Part shown: one piece after another, positions 47,073 through 57,327 of the stretch | Layout: each line of letters opens with the position of its first letter | Position numbering within the stretch: position 1 is the stretch's first letter | Source of the DNA: Dolomitihabitans soli | Lineage (GTDB): Bacteria > Actinomycetota > Actinomycetes > Streptosporangiales > Streptosporangiaceae | Direction: 5' to 3' | DNA length: 64,000 nt | NCBI RefSeq assembly: GCF_022213955.1 | Contig: NZ_JAKNTW010000007.1 | Location: 248,001 to 312,000, forward strand | Made by a program: the position numbers and the translations under genes | Notes under the pieces: model-generated | What the model was told of the DNA's origin: nothing | The model's input: the letters and a program-made list of their open reading frames with translations, nothing else | Databases searched by the model: none

Positions 47073-47927
47073 GTGATCGAGCTCGAAGGGCTCCCCGAGC
47101 TCGTCGACCCGGTGCTGATCGCCGCGTTCGAAGGGTGGAACGACGCGGGAGAGGCGTCGAGCGGCGCGCTCAGCCACCTGGAGACCGAGTGGAAGGCCAC
47201 GCCGCTCATCGCGCTGGACCCGGAGGACTACTACGACTTCCAGGTCACGCGCCCCGTCATCGAACTCGGTGACGGACTCACCCGTTCCATCATCTGGCCC
47301 ACCACCCGGTTGTTCGTGACCAGGCCGCCAGGCGTCGAGCGTGACGTCGTGCTGCTGCGCGGCATCGAGCCGAACATGCGCTGGCGCACCTTCTGCGAGG
47401 AGATCGTGCTGGTCTGCCGCGAGCTGGGAGTGGAGCTGGCCGTGCTGCTCGGCGCGCTGCTCAACGACTCGCCGCACACCCGGCCGGTGCCCATCGTCGG
47501 CGCGACCACCGACGACGGCCTCGCCAGGTCCATCCACCTGGAGATGACCCGCTACGAGGGCCCGACGGGCATCGTCGGCGTGCTCCAGCAGGCCCTGGGC
47601 ACGGCGGGCATGCAGGCGATCTCGCTCTGGGCGTCCGTGCCGCACTACGTCGCTCAGCCCCCCAATCCCAAGGCCACGCTGGCGCTGCTGCGCCGCGCGG
47701 AGGACCTGCTGGAGATCCCGATGCCGCTCGGCGACCTGCCCGAGGAGGCGCGGGCGTGGGAGCACGGCGTCGACGAGCTCGCCTCCCAGGACAGCGAGGT
47801 CGCGGAATACGTCCGGGAGCTGGAGGAACGCAAGGACGCGGCGGAGCTGCCCGAGGCGAGCGGCGACGCGATCGCGGCCGAGTTCGAGCGCTACTTGCGG
47901 CGCCGGGACCACGACAGCGATAGTTGA
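47073..47927 (+). CDS. PAC2 family protein (proteasome assembly chaperone-like)
   Basis: This is a 284-residue cytosolic protein of the PAC2 family, named after a eukaryotic proteasome assembly factor. The opening LVDPVLIAAFEGWNDAGEASSGAL is diagnostic of actinobacterial members. Other conserved points are FQVTRPVIEL, PHYVAQPPNPKAT and a helical acidic C-terminus. The GTG at 47073 has GAGGAGG six bases upstream. Actinobacterial genomes with a proteasome usually carry one or more PAC2 genes, but a direct role in assembling PrcAB is not shown by the sequence. It is divergent from metH and stands alone. Confidence 0.92.
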   Translation: MIELEGLPELVDPVLIAAFEGWNDAGEASSGALSHLETEWKATPLIALDPEDYYDFQVTRPVIELGDGLTRSIIWPTTRLFVTRPPGVERDVVLLRGIEPNMRWRTFCEEIVLVCRELGVELAVLLGALLNDSPHTRPVPIVGATTDDGLARSIHLEMTRYEGPTGIVGVLQQALGTAGMQAISLWASVPHYVAQPPNPKATLALLRRAEDLLEIPMPLGDLPEEARAWEHGVDELASQDSEVAEYVRELEERKDAAELPEASGDAIAAEFERYLRRRDHDSDS

Positions 47928-48004
47928 GGTCAGACACCCTCTCCGGCCTTCGCCACCACTTTCGCACACCACCACACATGTGACTGCGCACGTTTAGGGC
48001 AATC

Positions 48005-48601
48005 ATGGCGACTCCGTCCCTCGACCCGTACCCGAGAGACCCGCACCAGCGATCACAGGACACCAGGCTGCGTGTCCTGCACATGGCCGCCTCCATGAAG
48101 CGAGACGACGGGCTGCTGCGTGACACCACAGGCGGGCGAGCGGTCGGCGCCTTCCTCGCCCTGCTTCAGGATCGGCTGCCCGTCTGGCTGCGGATCCTCA
48201 ACGATCTCGACTACCTCGTCGGCAAGGGCCGCGTCAACGACAACCTGCTGCCGATCGCGCTGGCGGGCATCGACTACTACGTGGAGGTTCAGTCGGTGGC
48301 GCTGCCCGCGTTCACCTCCGCGCGGGTCACGCTCCGCTACCGTGAGGCGGTGCGCGTGAGCGGGCTGGGACCGATGCCCGAGATCGAGCCGCTGTCCGCG
48401 TACATCGCCGCCGAGCGGCAGATCGGGCGGGTGAGCGCCGAGGTCGATCCGGTGGCGAGCGCGCGCCTGTTCCTGGCCGGCTGCTTCCAGCACGCCTACT
48501 ACGAGATGCTCGTGGGGACCGGCTACGGGCCCTCGCGCGACGACGCCGCCGAGGAGATCGTCAAGGAGCTCCGTCTGGAGGCCCCACCGCACCCGGCATG
48601 A
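48005..48601 (+). CDS. TetR-like effector domain without a DNA-binding helix-turn-helix
   Basis: This is a 198-residue protein. Residues 55-190 look like the C-terminal ligand-binding half of a TetR regulator: LLPIALAGIDYYVEV, then PLSAYIAAERQIGRV and ARLFLAGCFQHAYYEMLVG. The N-terminal 50 residues should contain the helix-turn-helix, but DPHQRSQDTRLRVLHMAASMK is followed by a polar stretch with no turn motif. The 77 bases upstream have no room for it in another frame. It may be a regulator that lost DNA binding and acts through another protein, or a decayed gene. It is convergent with the chelatase gene across a terminator. Confidence 0.65.
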   Translation: MATPSLDPYPRDPHQRSQDTRLRVLHMAASMKRDDGLLRDTTGGRAVGAFLALLQDRLPVWLRILNDLDYLVGKGRVNDNLLPIALAGIDYYVEVQSVALPAFTSARVTLRYREAVRVSGLGPMPEIEPLSAYIAAERQIGRVSAEVDPVASARLFLAGCFQHAYYEMLVGTGYGPSRDDAAEEIVKELRLEAPPHPA

Positions 48602-48669
48602 CCCGCCGTGGTCTGCCGCCCCATCAGCTCACCGAAACCTCCCGGCGGCCTCAGCTCAGGCCACGTCGA

Positions 48670-48701
48670 ACCCGGGCACCTGCTCCGTGGCAGGTCCGGG
48701 T
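48670..48701. terminator. Hairpin terminator between convergent genes
   Basis: The stem ACCCGG-GC-ACCTGC pairs with GCAGGT-CCGGGT around a TCCGTG loop, with a two-base bulge. It lies between the TetR-like gene (plus) and the chelatase gene (minus). Confidence 0.7.
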
Positions 48702-49438
48702 CACACCTGACCCAGCACGGGCCGCCTGGTGATGCTCGGGGTCGTGCCGGCCGATCCGACGCGTGCCGCCTCGTCGAAACGTTCCCACACGAGTGCGGCC
48801 AGGTCCGGGTCGGCGCCGAGCGCGTCGGCGACCACGTCGGCCCCGCTCCCGCGCAGCCGGTCGTGGAAGAAGCCGGGAGCGAGCAGGTAGGACGCCAGCG
48901 CCACGCGGGTCGCGGGCCCACGGCGGAGTCGTGCCAGCGCGTCTCCCACCGTGGGGGTGCCCGCCGACGCGAAGGCCGTGGTGACGGGACGCGAGAGCCG
49001 TACCGAGAGCAGGCGGGCGGCCGCGCGCACGTCGTCGAGCGCGGCCGGGTCGGACGAGCCGGCCGCACCGAGGACGACGGCGTCGGCCGGGCGCAGGCCC
49101 GCCGCGGCGAGCCGTCTGGCCAGCAGGCCCGTCAGCAGGGCGTGCGGCCCGAGGGGGCGTCCGGTCACCGCCTCCGCCCCGGACGCGGCGATCACGGCCG
49201 GCAGGTCGATGTGCACGTGGTAGCCCCCGGCCAGCAGCATCGGCACGACCACCACGGGGCCGCGGATCGCGGGCAGCACGTCGGCGAGCCGGGGCGAGCT
49301 GATCTCCAGGTACGCCAGCTCCACCCGGTGTCCTGGCCGGGCCCGGCGCACCAGGTCGCGCAGGTCGGCCAGCACCCGCTCGCCCCGCGCGGACCGCGTG
49401 CCGTGCGCGGCCATCACCAGGGCGGGCACGGCGCTCAC
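48701..49438 (-). CDS. CbiX/SirB-type sirohydrochlorin chelatase
   Basis: This is a 245-residue metal chelatase. The conserved opening PALVMAAHGTRS contains the metal-binding His, and the second motif GGYHVHIDLP holds two more histidines. A repeat of the fold follows with VALASYLLAPGFFHDRL. In the CbiX/SirB family such proteins insert Fe2+ (siroheme) or Co2+ (cobalamin). Its position after a HemD-like gene in the nitrite reductase operon favours siroheme. The start is uncertain. The GTG at 49438 gives a normal-length protein, while a GTG at 49711 would add 91 residues of Pro/Gly-rich repeat with no parallel in the family. Confidence 0.85.
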   Translation of the reverse strand: MSAVPALVMAAHGTRSARGERVLADLRDLVRRARPGHRVELAYLEISSPRLADVLPAIRGPVVVVPMLLAGGYHVHIDLPAVIAASGAEAVTGRPLGPHALLTGLLARRLAAAGLRPADAVVLGAAGSSDPAALDDVRAAARLLSVRLSRPVTTAFASAGTPTVGDALARLRRGPATRVALASYLLAPGFFHDRLRGSGADVVADALGADPDLAALVWERFDEAARVGSAGTTPSITRRPVLGQV

Positions 49439-49479
49439 AGGTCGCGGACGCCGGGCGCCGGCATGCCCGGGGTCGTGGC

Positions 49480-49697
49480 CGGGAGGCGAACCGAAGCCGG
49501 TCGGACCGAAGTAGGTCGGACCGAAGCCGAGCAGGCCGGGGCCGGGGCCGGGGCCGGGGCCGGGCGGACCGAGACCAGGGTCGAGGTCAGGACGCGTGCC
49601 GAAACCGTGCGGGCCGAGGTCGAGACCGGGCGGGCCGACGTCAGGACGCGGGCCGACGTCAGGACGCGGGCTGGGGTCAGGACGCGGGCTGGGGTCA
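49480..49697. repeat. GC-rich low-complexity tandem repeats between the chelatase and HemD-like genes
   Basis: Three 18-bp units beginning GTCAGGACGCGGGC lie at 49640-49657, 49658-49675 and 49676-49693, with partial copies on both sides. A GGGGCC-type run lies near 49534-49563, and a degenerate (GGTCGGACCGAAG) repeat lies near 49498-49530. The block reaches the last three bases of the HemD-like gene. It is open in more than one minus-strand frame, which makes the chelatase start hard to fix. Confidence 0.8.
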
Positions 49698-50864
49698 CAG
49701 CGTCGCTCCACGGTCGCAGCCCAGGCGGTAGCCGCGCTTGACCACGGTCTCGACGATGCCGGCCGGGCCGAGTGCGCGGCGCAGGCGGGTGACCGCCATC
49801 TCCACGGCGTGCTCGGCGGAGTCGCGCGTGGGTCCGCCGGGGAGGACCATGCGCAGTTCCGAGCGCGCCACCACGTGACCGGGTTTGTCGGCCAGCCGCT
49901 TGAGCACCGCCATGGGGGCGGGCGGCAGCGGCTTGAGGTCGCCGTCGACCACCACCGCGTGACCCCGGATCTCCATGTCGTGACCGCCCGCGACCAGCCT
50001 GGTGACGCTGTGCTCGGGCAGGTGCCTGGCGAGCAGGCGGGCCAGCCCGCCGAGCCGGGACCGCTCCGGCTGGATCACCGGCACCCCGCGCGTGACCAGC
50101 GGCTCGGCGGTGACCGGCCCCACGCACGCCGCGACCACCGGCCCGCTGAACGCGGCCAGCAGTGCCTCCTCCAGGCCGTCGGCACGCGCCGCGTTCAGCA
50201 TGGCGTGCACGGCGGGCGCACTGGTGAAGGCCACCGCGTCGACGCTGCCCGAGGCCACCTGGGTGATCAGCCGGCGCAGCGGCGAGGCGTCGCGGTAGGG
50301 CAGCCACCGGTAGACCGGCACCTCGATGACCTGAGCGCCCGCCTCCCGCAACGCGGCGACGAACTCGGTCAGCGGCTCGCCGTGCAGCTGGACCGCGATC
50401 CGGCGGCCGCGCAGGTCCTGGGCGAGGAGGTACTGCTTGACCTCCTCGCAGCCCTCGGTCGGCGGCGTCCAGTGGTCGTTCAGGCCCGCGGCCCGTACGG
50501 CTCCGCGTGCCTTGGGGCCCCTGGTGAGCAGCCGGGCGCCGGTCAGCCGCTCGGCCAGTTGCACCGACAGCCCCCAGCCCTCGGCCGCCGCCATCCAGCC
50601 GCGGAATCCCACTCCCGTGGTCACCACCACGTCGTCCACCGGGCTCGCCAGGGTCTCCCTGGTCGCGGCCAGCAGATCGGAGTCCTCGGCGAGCGGGACG
50701 AGCCTGATCGCCGGGGCGCTCACGACGCGGGCGCCGCGGCGCTGAAGCAGGGCGCAGAACTCCTCACGCCGCCGGGTCGCGGTGACGCCGATGGTGAACC
50801 CGGCCAGGGCGTCTGGCGCCGTCTCAGGAGATCGCACGGAATCGTCCTCCAGCGCGATGCTCAT
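49695..50864 (-). CDS. Uroporphyrinogen-III synthase fused to a winged-helix DNA-binding domain
   Basis: This is a 389-residue fusion. Residues 20-275 are a HemD fold (FTIGVTATRRREEFCALLQRRGARV; GVDAVAFTSAPAVHAML-like; GPVTAEPLVTRGVP), which closes hydroxymethylbilane to uroporphyrinogen III, the branch point to siroheme. Residues 290-385 are an OmpR-type winged helix (PPAPMAVLKRLADKPGHVVARSELRMVLPG; VEMAVTRLRRALG; VVKRGYRLG). The fusion occurs widely in actinobacteria and may let tetrapyrrole level control transcription. Here it is the gene after nirD, with GGGAGG before the ATG, so it should serve or regulate siroheme supply for nitrite reductase. Confidence 0.9.
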   Translation of the reverse strand: MSIALEDDSVRSPETAPDALAGFTIGVTATRRREEFCALLQRRGARVVSAPAIRLVPLAEDSDLLAATRETLASPVDDVVVTTGVGFRGWMAAAEGWGLSVQLAERLTGARLLTRGPKARGAVRAAGLNDHWTPPTEGCEEVKQYLLAQDLRGRRIAVQLHGEPLTEFVAALREAGAQVIEVPVYRWLPYRDASPLRRLITQVASGSVDAVAFTSAPAVHAMLNAARADGLEEALLAAFSGPVVAACVGPVTAEPLVTRGVPVIQPERSRLGGLARLLARHLPEHSVTRLVAGGHDMEIRGHAVVVDGDLKPLPPAPMAVLKRLADKPGHVVARSELRMVLPGGPTRDSAEHAVEMAVTRLRRALGPAGIVETVVKRGYRLGCDRGATL

Positions 50865-50904
50865 CGCGGTCCTCCCAGCGTAGTCGTTCGGCTTCGTCGC
50901 GTGC

Positions 50905-51261
50905 TCAAGTGACGCTGACCTCCACCTGTCCGTCCGCCACCCGGATCGGGTAGGTGGGCACGGCCGCGGCGGGGTCGTCCAGGCACCGGCCAGTGACGAG
51001 GGAGAACGCCTGCTTGTGCATCGGCGACGCGACCATCGGCTCGCCCTCTCTGGTGCCCACGATGCCGCGGGAGAGGACGTAGGCCCCGCTGAACGGGTCG
51101 AGGTTGCCCAGGGCGTACAACCGCCCCTCGAAGTCACGAAATATCGCGATCTGCTGGTCGGCTACCAGGACGCAGGCGCCCCTCTCCGGCAACAGGGCGG
51201 TGTAGGCGCAGACCGGGGTCCAGGAGAGCGAGAGCGGTGCGGGCCGCAGGTCGAGTGTCAT
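50905..51261 (-). CDS. nirD: Nitrite reductase [NAD(P)H] small subunit NirD
   Basis: This is a 118-residue partner of NirB with a Rieske-like beta fold. The two Rieske ligand pairs are absent: the first loop reads NLDPFSGAYV instead of CPHRG-like, and the second has SPMHKQAF without the cysteine. This is normal for NirD, which binds no cluster. RFVALDRGTREG-type spacing is conserved as GIVGTREGEPMVASP. The start overlaps the end of nirB by four bases. It is needed for a stable assimilatory nitrite reductase, the second step of nitrate assimilation. Confidence 0.94.
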   Translation of the reverse strand: MTLDLRPAPLSLSWTPVCAYTALLPERGACVLVADQQIAIFRDFEGRLYALGNLDPFSGAYVLSRGIVGTREGEPMVASPMHKQAFSLVTGRCLDDPAAAVPTYPIRVADGQVEVSVT

Positions 51262-53714
51262 GATCGGACCACCTCCAGGGGGATGAGCACGGGCTTGATC
51301 TGGTCACGTTCGGTGGCGAAGGAGATCGACGGGTCGGGTGTGCCGGGCGCGTTGACGAAGCTGACGAACCGGCTCAGCTTGTCCGGGTCCTCGATGGTGG
51401 CCCGCCACTCGTCGAAGTAACCGGCGACGTGCCGGTCCATCTGCGCCTCCAGGTCGCCGCAGATCCCCAGGGAGTCCTCGATGACCACTTCGCGCAGATA
51501 GTCGAGGCCGCCGTCGAGGTTCTCCAGCCACACCGAGGTCCGCTGCAACCGGTCGGCCGTGCGGACGTAGAACATCAGGAACCGGTCGATGACCCGGATC
51601 AGCTCGTCGGTCGGCAGGTCGCCGGCGAGCAGGTCGGCGTGGCGGGGGGTGAAGCCGCCGTTGCCGGCGACGTAGAGGTTCCAGCCCTGCTCGGTCGCGA
51701 TGATCCCGAAGTCCTTCGAGCGGGCCTCCGCGCACTCGCGGGCGCATCCGGACACGGCCGACTTGAGCTTGTGCGGAGAACGCAGCCCCCGGTAACGCAG
51801 TTCGAGCGCGATCGCCAGGCCCACCGCGTCCTGCACGCCGTACCTGCACCAGGTCGAGCCCACGCAGGACTTCACCGTGCGCAGCGCCTTGCCGTAGGCG
51901 TGGCCCGACTCGAACCCGGCGTCGACCAGCCGCCGCCAGATCAGCGGCAGTTGCTCGACGCGGGCGCCGAACAGGTCGATCCGCTGGCCGCCGGTGATCT
52001 TGGTGTAGAGGCCGAAGTCGCGGGCCACCTCGCCGATCACGATCAGCTTCTCCGGGGTGATCTCACCGCCGGGGACCCGGGGCACCACGGAGTAGGTGCC
52101 GTTCTTCTGGATGTTGGCCAGGAAGTGGTCGTTGGTGTCCTGCAGCGCGGCCCGCTCGCCCTCCAGGACGTGCCCGCCCATCAGCGAGGCGAGGATCGAG
52201 GCGACGGTGGGCTTGCAGACGTCGCAGCCCCGGCCGGTCCCGTGCTCGGCGATGAGCTGGGAGAAGGTGGTGATGCCGCGCACCCGCACGATGTCGAACA
52301 GCTCGGCCCGGGTGTGCGGGAAGTGCTCGCACATGGCCTTGCTCACCTCGACGCCCGAGGAGACCAGGATCTGCTTGAGCAGCGGCACGCAGCTCCCGCA
52401 GGTGGCGCCCGCCCGGGTGCACGCCTTGATCCCCGGCACGTCGGTCAGACTGTGCTCGGCGATGGCCTCGCAGATCTGGCCCTTGGTGACGTTGTTGCAC
52501 GAGCAGACCTGCGCGTCGTCCGGCAGATCCACGTTCACCCCGCCGGTGCCAGCGAAAAGCAGCTCGGTGGGGCTCGCCGGCAGCTCGCGCCCGACGAGGG
52601 GACGCAGCGAGGTGTACGGCCCGGCGTCGCCGACGCAGATGCCGCCGAGCAGTGTCCGGGCGTCGTCGCTGACGAACAGCTTCTTGTAGACGCCCCCCAC
52701 CGGGTCCATGAACGTGACGTCGAGGGCGCCGTCGAGGGTGCCGAAGCTGGCGACGTCGACGCCGAGCAGTTTGAGCTTGGTGGACAGGTCGGCGCCGGTG
52801 AAGGCGGCGGTCCCGCCGAGTATCCGGTCCACGGCGACCTCGGCCTGGGTGAAGCAGGGCCCGGCCAGGCCGTAGACCATGCCGCCCGCCAGGGCGCACT
52901 CCCCCACCGCGTAGATCGCCGGGTCGTCGGTGCGCATGCCCTCGTCCACCAGGATCCCGCCGCGCTCGCCCACGGCCAGCCCCGCCTGGCGGGCCAGCTC
53001 GTCGCGCGGCCTGATGCCGGCGGAGAAGACCACGATCTGCGCCTCGACCGCCTCGCCGCCGGGCTTCACCAGCCGGGCCACGGAGCCGTCAGGACCGGCC
53101 TCGATCGCGTCGACGCCCGCCTTGGTGTGCACGGTCAGGCCGAGCGCCTCGACGTGGTTCCGCAGCACCACGCCGCCGCCCTCGTCGATCTGGCGCGGCA
53201 TCAGCCAGGGGCCCATCTCCACGACGTGGGTCGCCAGCCCGAGCCCGCGCAGCGCGTCGGCCGCCTCCAGCCCGAGCAGCCCGCCGCCGATCACGATGCC
53301 GGACGTGGCGTCCTGCGCGGCCAGCCTGATCGCGTCCAGGTCGTCGATCGTCCGGTAGACGAAGCACCCCGGCAGGTCATGGCCGGGCACCGGCGGCACG
53401 AACGGGCTGGAGCCGGTGGCCAGCACCAGCACGTCGTACGGCTCCGAGTGCCCGTCCTCCGTGGTCACGACGCGGGCCTGCCTGTCGATCCCGGCGACCC
53501 GCGCGCTCAGCCGCACCGTCACGTCGCCGGGCTCCGGGTAGGTCAGGTCGGCCAGGCTCTTGCCGTCCAGATAGGAGGTCAGCGCCACCCTGTCGTAGGC
53601 GGGTCGCGGCTCCTCCCCCAATACCGTGATCGATCCCTCGAACCCCTTGCCGCGCAGCGTCTCGACAAACCGGTGAGCCGTCGGCCCGTACCCCACCACC
53701 ACGACCCGCGTCAT
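51258..53714 (-). CDS. nirB: Nitrite reductase [NAD(P)H] large subunit NirB
   Basis: This is an 818-residue siroheme and iron-sulfur flavoprotein that reduces nitrite to ammonium with NAD(P)H. The N-terminal part is an FAD/NAD(P) oxidoreductase (VVVGYGPTAHR; GIVIGGGLLGLEAAD; AIYAVGECA). Next come BFD-like [2Fe-2S] cysteines (CSCNNVTKGQI, CTRAGATCGSC). The C-terminal half is the nitrite/sulfite reductase domain, with cluster/siroheme cysteines in SCVGSTWCRYG and SGCARECAEARSKDFG. All ligand cysteines are in place. The ATG overlaps the stop of the upstream flavoprotein by four bases. Confidence 0.96.
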   Translation of the reverse strand: MTRVVVVGYGPTAHRFVETLRGKGFEGSITVLGEEPRPAYDRVALTSYLDGKSLADLTYPEPGDVTVRLSARVAGIDRQARVVTTEDGHSEPYDVLVLATGSSPFVPPVPGHDLPGCFVYRTIDDLDAIRLAAQDATSGIVIGGGLLGLEAADALRGLGLATHVVEMGPWLMPRQIDEGGGVVLRNHVEALGLTVHTKAGVDAIEAGPDGSVARLVKPGGEAVEAQIVVFSAGIRPRDELARQAGLAVGERGGILVDEGMRTDDPAIYAVGECALAGGMVYGLAGPCFTQAEVAVDRILGGTAAFTGADLSTKLKLLGVDVASFGTLDGALDVTFMDPVGGVYKKLFVSDDARTLLGGICVGDAGPYTSLRPLVGRELPASPTELLFAGTGGVNVDLPDDAQVCSCNNVTKGQICEAIAEHSLTDVPGIKACTRAGATCGSCVPLLKQILVSSGVEVSKAMCEHFPHTRAELFDIVRVRGITTFSQLIAEHGTGRGCDVCKPTVASILASLMGGHVLEGERAALQDTNDHFLANIQKNGTYSVVPRVPGGEITPEKLIVIGEVARDFGLYTKITGGQRIDLFGARVEQLPLIWRRLVDAGFESGHAYGKALRTVKSCVGSTWCRYGVQDAVGLAIALELRYRGLRSPHKLKSAVSGCARECAEARSKDFGIIATEQGWNLYVAGNGGFTPRHADLLAGDLPTDELIRVIDRFLMFYVRTADRLQRTSVWLENLDGGLDYLREVVIEDSLGICGDLEAQMDRHVAGYFDEWRATIEDPDKLSRFVSFVNAPGTPDPSISFATERDQIKPVLIPLEVVRS

Positions 53715-55131
53715 GCGGGCACCCCTTCCTGCTCGCAGAGCCAGCCGAGGATGCCCGCCACGGCCTCGCGGCAGGTGCCGCAGCCCGTGGTGGCCCGCGT
53801 GGCGGCTGCCACGGCCTCGGTGTCGCGGGCGCCGGATTCCCAGCACGCCCGGATCTGGCCCTTGGTCACGTTGTTGCACTGGCAGATCTTCGCGGCGTCC
53901 GGCATCCTGACCGGGCTGTCGGCCACGACCGCACCCGGCAGGCCGGGGAACAGCAGGCCCGCGCGGTCTCCGGGGAGCGGCCCGCCGCGGTCGAAGAGCT
54001 GGGTGAGGGTGCCGACCGCCGGGGTCTCGCCGAGCAGGATCGCCCCGATGAGCCGCCCGTCGCGGATCACCAGCTTGCGGTAGGTGCCCTTGGCCCGGTG
54101 GCTGAAGCGCACCACCTCGGTGCTCCGGTCGCTGGTCTCGTCGACGTGGGTCTCGCCCATCGCGGCCAGCTCGACGCTTCGCGCCTTCAGCCGGGTGACC
54201 ACGCGGGATCCGCGGTAGCGCGCGTTCTTGTCCTCGCCGGTGATCAGGTCGGCGACCACGGCCGCCTGCTCCCAGGCGGGGGCGACCAGGCCGTAGACGT
54301 TGCCGTCGTGCTGCGCGCACTCGCCGATCGCGAAGATCGACGGGTCGTCGGTCCGCAGTTCGTCGTCGACGACGATGCCCCGCCCGACCTCCAGCCCGGC
54401 GTCGGCGGCCAGCCCGGTGACCGGCCGTACCCCGCAGGCGAGCACGACCAGGTCGCCGGGGACGACCTCGCCGTCCGCCAGCCGTACGCCCTCCGGACGC
54501 CCGGCGCCGAGAACCTCGGCCACCTGGACGCCGGTCCTGATCTGGACGCCGAGGTCGGTGAGGGTCTCGCCCAGCACCAGGCCGGCCTCCGGGTCGAGCT
54601 GGCGTTCCATCAGGTGGCCGGCGAGGTGGAGGAGGGTGACGGGCAGGCCGCGACCGGCGAGCCCGCGGGCCGCCTCGATGCCGAGCAGCCCGCCGCCGAC
54701 CACCACCGCCCCGGTCGCCGCGTCCGCCGCCTCGCTGATCGTGTGGCAGTCGTCCATGGTGCGGAAGGAGACGGCGTGCTCCGCGCCGGGGATCGGCGGC
54801 ACGACGGGCTCGCTGCCCGTCGCGAGCACGAGCACGTCGTACGGCACGCGGAGCCCGTTCGCGGCGACCACGGCCTGGGTGTCCCGGTCGATGGCCGTGA
54901 CCTCGGTGCCCAGCAGCGCCGTCACCCGGTGGTCGGTGTACCAGACCGGGTCGAGCAGGCGGACCTGCTCGGGGGCGGAGGTGCCGGCCAGCACGTTGGA
55001 CAGCAGCACCCGGTTGTAGGGCTGCCACGTCTCCGCGCCCAGCACGGTGACGTCCATCCGGCTGTCCCTGGCTCGCACCTCGGAGACCAGCCGGGCGCCG
55101 GCCATCCCGTTGCCCACCACCACGAGCCTCG

Positions 55132-55135
<4 letters not shown>
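53711..55135 (-). CDS. Assimilatory nitrate reductase electron-transfer flavoprotein (NasB-like)
   Basis: This 474-residue FAD/NAD(P)H oxidoreductase is related to the first half of NirB. It has an N-terminal FAD motif VVVGNGMAGARLV, an NAD(P) motif AVVVGGGLLGIEAARGLAG near residue 145 and an FAD-closing SIFAIGECAQ. It ends in a BFD-like [2Fe-2S] domain (CQCNNVTKGQI and TGCGTCREAVAGIL). It should pass electrons from NAD(P)H to the molybdenum nitrate reductase encoded just upstream; the genes overlap by four bases at both ends. It probably arose by duplication of a nirB-like gene. Confidence 0.9.
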
Positions 55136-57249
<2,114 letters not shown>

Positions 57250-57327
57250 GGGGTCCCTTCTGTTACCGCTGTGCTACAAGCCACTAACCGCGTTCACTTG
57301 AGGTGTCACCCCGCTGTGAGGCGGCCG

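Noticed and set aside
49439-49711. Protein-coding N-terminal extension of the chelatase
   Set aside because: The 91-residue extension is only Pro/Gly/Asp repeat and lacks a convincing ribosome site; a start at 49438 fits the family length.
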